Assembly: GCA_036874045.1 (NCBI GenBank)
Contig: CM072343.1
Coordinates: 578,001-642,000 of the forward strand
Direction of reading: 5' to 3'
DNA from: Cymodocea nodosa
Lineage: Eukaryota; Streptophyta; Magnoliopsida; Alismatales; Cymodoceaceae
Length of the DNA stretch: 64,000 nt
The notes under the pieces are model-generated. The model saw only the letters and a list, made by a program, of their open reading frames with translations, made no database searches and was not told the DNA's origin. This document shows positions 59,770 through 64,000 of this stretch, one piece after another. Made by a program: the position numbers and the translations under genes. The first letter of the stretch is position 1. Each line of letters starts with the position of its first letter.

Positions 59770-62684
59770 TTCGTCGACTGCCAATGCCGAACTCAACAAA
59801 AATCTCCTGTCGAACTTGCCGGATCTCCACCAACAAGTCGACGAGCATCACACAACACCATCGGATCGGCCGAGCTCGCACTTCACTTGCGCACGAAGAG
59901 GGGACGAGGAGCAGAGGCTGTCAACCACGTGGATGACTCGCAGAAATGGAGAAATCGTCGCTCACCTTGTGTGGACGCGCCAACGACGCTGCTTCCTTCC
60001 CTTACACATGAAGGGTCACTGATGTCAACAGTGTCTCGAACTCCACCTGCACACTCTCCTGTTGAAGTTAACTCGACCAGCGCTTCATTGACTCACGGAG
60101 GAGAGGAAGAAACAAGGGCAATCATAGCTAAGAACAATAATCAGAAGAAGTTATGAGATTACCCCCTGATTCCTTACAGTGTTCTTATCCAAAAGACTTT
60201 GATGTAAATTACGATGCATTCTCAAATACTACCATACGTAATTGTTTGCGTCATTTCGTGACTTGTTGATCTTCTACGTGTGTTTTACTTGCCTCTCAAG
60301 TTCATGAACGTAAAACTTTAGTCACAGTCTTGTAGATTACAACGTTATGATACCGCCTTTTTCCTTTGCCGTGCATTATGGTCAAGGAACCAATAAATTC
60401 TTTCATGATTCTACTGTAAAAAAGGAGTACTTAACTTGGGTCTTCTTAATATCAAGTTCGGTGGGCTTCACTTGAGAGATAGGTGTCTTGTCGTAGATTA
60501 TCTCTCTTATTCAGCAATGTTGACTTACCCGTGATCCTTTCACAAGGACATCTGTCATTGAAAAGCGTGTGATCTTTGGACCGTTCATTCGTACATCAAT
60601 CAGATATAAATGGGACCGTGCAAAATCTTCTGCAGCGACTACTTTGGGTTCCAGTATCTTCTTCAAGATCACGCTTTTATTACATTCAAACGATTGAGAT
60701 CGGATGGCAGAAGATCTTTCCTGTACCGTTTCCGTTCGTAGGCATGAAGAAGACACATCGTGTGACATGTACCTGGACAATAGATTTCGCCTGCATCAGC
60801 ACTGCCAGATATCTGTCATGTCCTGCCACTTGCAAAAATCCACGGCACCAGATCTATTTGTCTCCCCGTTTCGACGTTCGTCAAAAGTGACGGCCATCCC
60901 AGAGGTTGTCATGATCACATGCATCAGCAGTTCCTGCCCAACCTACGGTCATCAGAACCATCAGAGCTTTTTTTTCTCTGATATTTAAGAAGAAAAGTGA
61001 CCTACAGGGCAACTGCGGTGAATGGTTAAAGGTGTTACTTGAAAGGAAAGAAAAGAATTCGTGTTGTTATAATTATATACTGTCGACATTAAAATTAAAA
61101 TCTTTGGATGACAAATGATCTCACAAATTAATGATATACGGCCGTATAAACATTAAGAAAGTTCGAAATCTTGTGTGATCTTTCGACTTGTCATAATTTC
61201 CACTCAACCTCTCATCTCGGGTAATCTGTCCTTCCATTCTTTGCCAACCTGTCTTTGAAGCGGAGGGGAATGAATGTAGGTGATATCATGAACAGCAGAT
61301 GGACGTTGAATTGTAAGTCGATGCATGTACCCACCACCTGATGCATGTGGTGAAACCAGGCGACATGTCTGATCGATGGACGTACCAACCACCTGAATTC
61401 GGTGGTAAAGCATGAGCAAATTTAACCTCATCATCCGTGCATGCTCTGCAGCGTGTGGGCTTGGAGGAGGATCGGTGTCGGTGCCTGCCGCCGATGAGTC
61501 CAACAAGAAGAGAGACATTATTAGTCCGTGAGGAAGAAACCATTGCATGGTTCTCCGTCGGAGGAGGAACGTACAACCAAGATCTTCCTGTGAAGATTCA
61601 TTGCCGGATGTGATGCAGATCTACCCGCTGCCACACCTTCATGATCGATCTGCAGGCGACATGGCCTGCTTCCGCAGCACATGGGTTGTACCGAGGTCGA
61701 CGACTGATGGGCGTACGTCCTAAGTATATCAATTATATATAGAAAAACTAAAGATTATAAATATTTATTTTAGATACAGTCATCTTTAACATTGATATAT
61801 ATTAAATCATAAGATGCATATTTATAATAGTTTTGTTATAAGCATCTACAACAATACTAAACTCTATTATTAATAACTTAAGCATTTATGTATCTATCTA
61901 TGGTTGTAAGATCATTTACTTTCATTCAATTAAACCCTTTACCATATCTTCTTCCCTTTTGACTAAACTATTTTCCATCTCACCCTCCACATTAATATCA
62001 CTCCCTTCTATTCTCAGTATACATGCGCGTGCATCACACTATATGTATACATTAAATTTTGATGTACGCTATTTTTAAAATTAGATAAGTATTTAATATA
62101 TTGAAATTTGATAGAATAATGAAGATTCTACTCAAACATACCATAAAAATAAACACTCTCACTGAATGCAGGGAAACAAACCCATGCATGTAGTAAGTTT
62201 TGAACCACGTATTGGGCTAATTCATGTCTCTCTCTCTGTCTCTCTTCTTCTTCTCTTGATAACAGTAGAGACAAAAAATAATTCATAGGACTGAAAGGTA
62301 TATGTACATGCTTAAATTTGAACTTTTGAGATCTTTAGACAGACTATTTTGAAGGCTATTAGTTTGAACTTGACATATATATATGGCCACTAAACTTGAA
62401 ACGCCAGAGCTTGCATAATTGAAAGGGTGAATCACACCATTAAAGAAAGAGTTTGGTGCATGCTGAAGATGATGAAGTTTCCTAAGACCGTTTAGGGATA
62501 AATTGTTTGCAAGATCAACAAGCCTTTATCAATTCTTTTGAATAACAATACCCCAGAGAGAGAGAGCTAGTGTACGTGGACAGGAAAAGACTCTCATATA
62601 GATATAGATATAGATATATAGATAGGGTACCCAAGGAGGAGACAGTTGCATGTATATATAAGATGGATGACAAGGTAGTCCCAA

Positions 62685-62850
62685 GTGTCATGCATATGGA
62701 TACAAAGATGAATAACTTGAATACAAGTTGTGGGACCTAGAAACGAGAAAGGTTATTAAAAGAGGAGATGCCATTTTTTACGATAACCAAGCTATGGCTC
62801 TAGATAATGATGAAAAGATAAGGAAACTTGATATCTGTGATGGTCGATTT
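62685..62850 (+). mobile_element. Ty1/copia fossil fragment
   Basis: A very short relic of a copia pol region: the reading YKLWDLETRKVI followed by a degraded 'sRDviF'-like stretch matches the segment after integrase in plant copia polyproteins. No LTRs, gag, reverse transcriptase or RNase H were seen around it. It is broken and clearly old. Confidence 0.5.
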
Positions 62851-63967
62851 ATTTGTATTGGTGCGCCTTGTGGCTTCTCCTCCTTTGATTTTTTGCATAA
62901 TTATTTAGTCCTTTTGGTTTGCTTGTTACAGTCTTTTTTATAAATATTGCTGATATAGCTTTTGATTGGAATTTGTTGTTGTTTTTTGGCAGTGAAGTGT
63001 TGTTTAGAAAAATAGTATTGTTATATATTTGTCCAATGCCACACAATTGTGTTTGCAGCCTAATAATTTTAGCATTATTCCCAACACCAGTGGTAATTAT
63101 TTCATAAAAAATAAATATATGCCTTTCGATCCTTTACTTAATTCCCTTTAATTTTTCATCCACTCAACATTTGGAAATCGGAATATACGGTAGAAAGGAA
63201 AGATTAGACGCTTGCTTGATCTAGTAAGAATAGGGTTGCTCACCAGAGAATTTTAACATTAAGGAATACATTTAAATCAATGCAAGGAAGGAACAAAGAA
63301 AAGATGATGCTACCAATTTCTGAAATTGTTCAAAGTATGTAGTCATCAAGATTTAAACAAAATCACACATTTTCGATCTAACACAACATTTCAAAGTTAG
63401 TTTGAAAAAAGAAAAGAAAACTACTAGTATTCAAAAAAGGTATTAACCATACATATACATGCAAAAACAAGACAAAATCAAGTTCAAAAAACTATGCTGT
63501 TTTGGGAGAATCTAACCAAACCTATTAATTATACCTTGAAAACCACATCATACCTGTTGTCGTTTAAATTGATAGGTGTATATTGTGAAGTATGAAATAT
63601 AATGAAAAGTATGAACTCATACGATTTTGGTTGATTCAACCAACTTATTTTGTGTGACCCACAAAATGCAAGCCATGGGAAACATATGGGACACACCCAA
63701 GTAGCTTGATTTTTGGAGCCGTCATGCATGACGTCTCCTCATAGATTTCAATAATGATACATTTCCCTTATCCCATGGATGCCATTTACACGTCAAGCGT
63801 GGCCGAGAACAATGACAGGGGTTGGATGTGTCCCTCCTTCCTGAACATCGCAGAATATGATAGAAGAAGAAACCCTATCTCCAACCTAGAATTGGTGAAG
63901 CCAAGGGAAAGAACCAGAGAACAAGGTTCTTTTATTTTCCCGTACGTAGAGAAGCTAAAATTAGTGA

Positions 63968-64000
<33 letters not shown>
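62851..64000. other. AT-rich sequence ending in a (GA)n tract
   Basis: No gene recognised. The last 33 bases (about 63968-64000) are a (GA)n microsatellite that runs off the window edge. Confidence 0.6.

Larger units (their letters stand above)
57412..62680. other. AT-rich intergenic stretch, no recognised gene
   Basis: This follows the methyltransferase 3' UTR. The part at 58490-59640 is extremely AT-rich. GC-richer patches at 59770-60170 and 60510-61700 have ORFs on both strands, but none shows a family motif; the longest (59638-60156) is driven by a TTC microsatellite. Confidence 0.5.

Noticed and set aside
59638-60156. 172-codon ORF with a poly-Ser run
   Set aside because: Its length depends on the (TTC)n microsatellite, composition is random-like, there is no domain, and an alternative frame gives a similar poly-Leu ORF.
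1-64000. CRISPR arrays, rRNA genes, tRNA genes, bacterial operons
   Set aside because: None seen by eye; the window is plant nuclear sequence. A dedicated tRNA/ncRNA scan was not possible, so small RNA genes cannot be fully excluded.

Overview
The window is nuclear DNA from a flowering plant. GT-AG introns, plant-only gene families (lycopene epsilon-cyclase, USP-kinase-U-box proteins, tetraspanin, SUEL-lectin beta-galactosidase, type-h thioredoxin) and AT-rich spacers full of microsatellites all say so. Very GC-rich first exons (cytidine deaminase, tetraspanin, beta-galactosidase, cyclase) beside AT-rich introns suggest a monocot, possibly a non-grass, but the species cannot be fixed from sequence alone.

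Layout, left to right. 1-9265: a head-to-head pair of related USP / coiled-coil / kinase / U-box genes; the left one runs off the window edge. 11100-15446 (-): a cyclopropane-synthase-type SAM methyltransferase usually annotated as (S)-coclaurine N-methyltransferase-like. 18194-23363 (-): lycopene epsilon-cyclase. 24372-27181 (+): a membrane-anchored coiled-coil protein of the CHUP1/AR791 type, divergent from the cyclase. 28337-30071 (+): thioredoxin h. 31300-36548 (-): a 19-exon GH35 beta-galactosidase with a C-terminal SUEL lectin domain. 40499-42644 (+): a tetraspanin with a GC-AG intron. 44585-45496 (+): an intronless cytidine deaminase. 47446-51705: a PIF/Harbinger DNA transposon with a TTA target duplication, an open three-exon transposase and a decayed Myb/SANT-like ORF1. 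52359-57411 (+): a methyltransferase with an atypical SAM motif. 57412-64000: AT-rich sequence without a recognised host gene, holding one short Ty1/copia fossil.

The genes do not form one pathway; they are ordinary neighbours on a plant chromosome. Exon models were built by hand from splice sites and protein family knowledge. Every complete model sums to a whole number of codons: 772, 353, 550, 643, 133, 846, 269, 303 and 302 aa, and 379 aa for the transposase.

I found no convincing undescribed system. The best leads are the inverted USP-kinase-U-box pair with its defence/stress-type cis-element cluster, the near-intact Harbinger element with repeat-rich ends, an unnamed AT-rich dispersed repeat seen twice, and intron tandem duplications, one of which reaches a splice acceptor.
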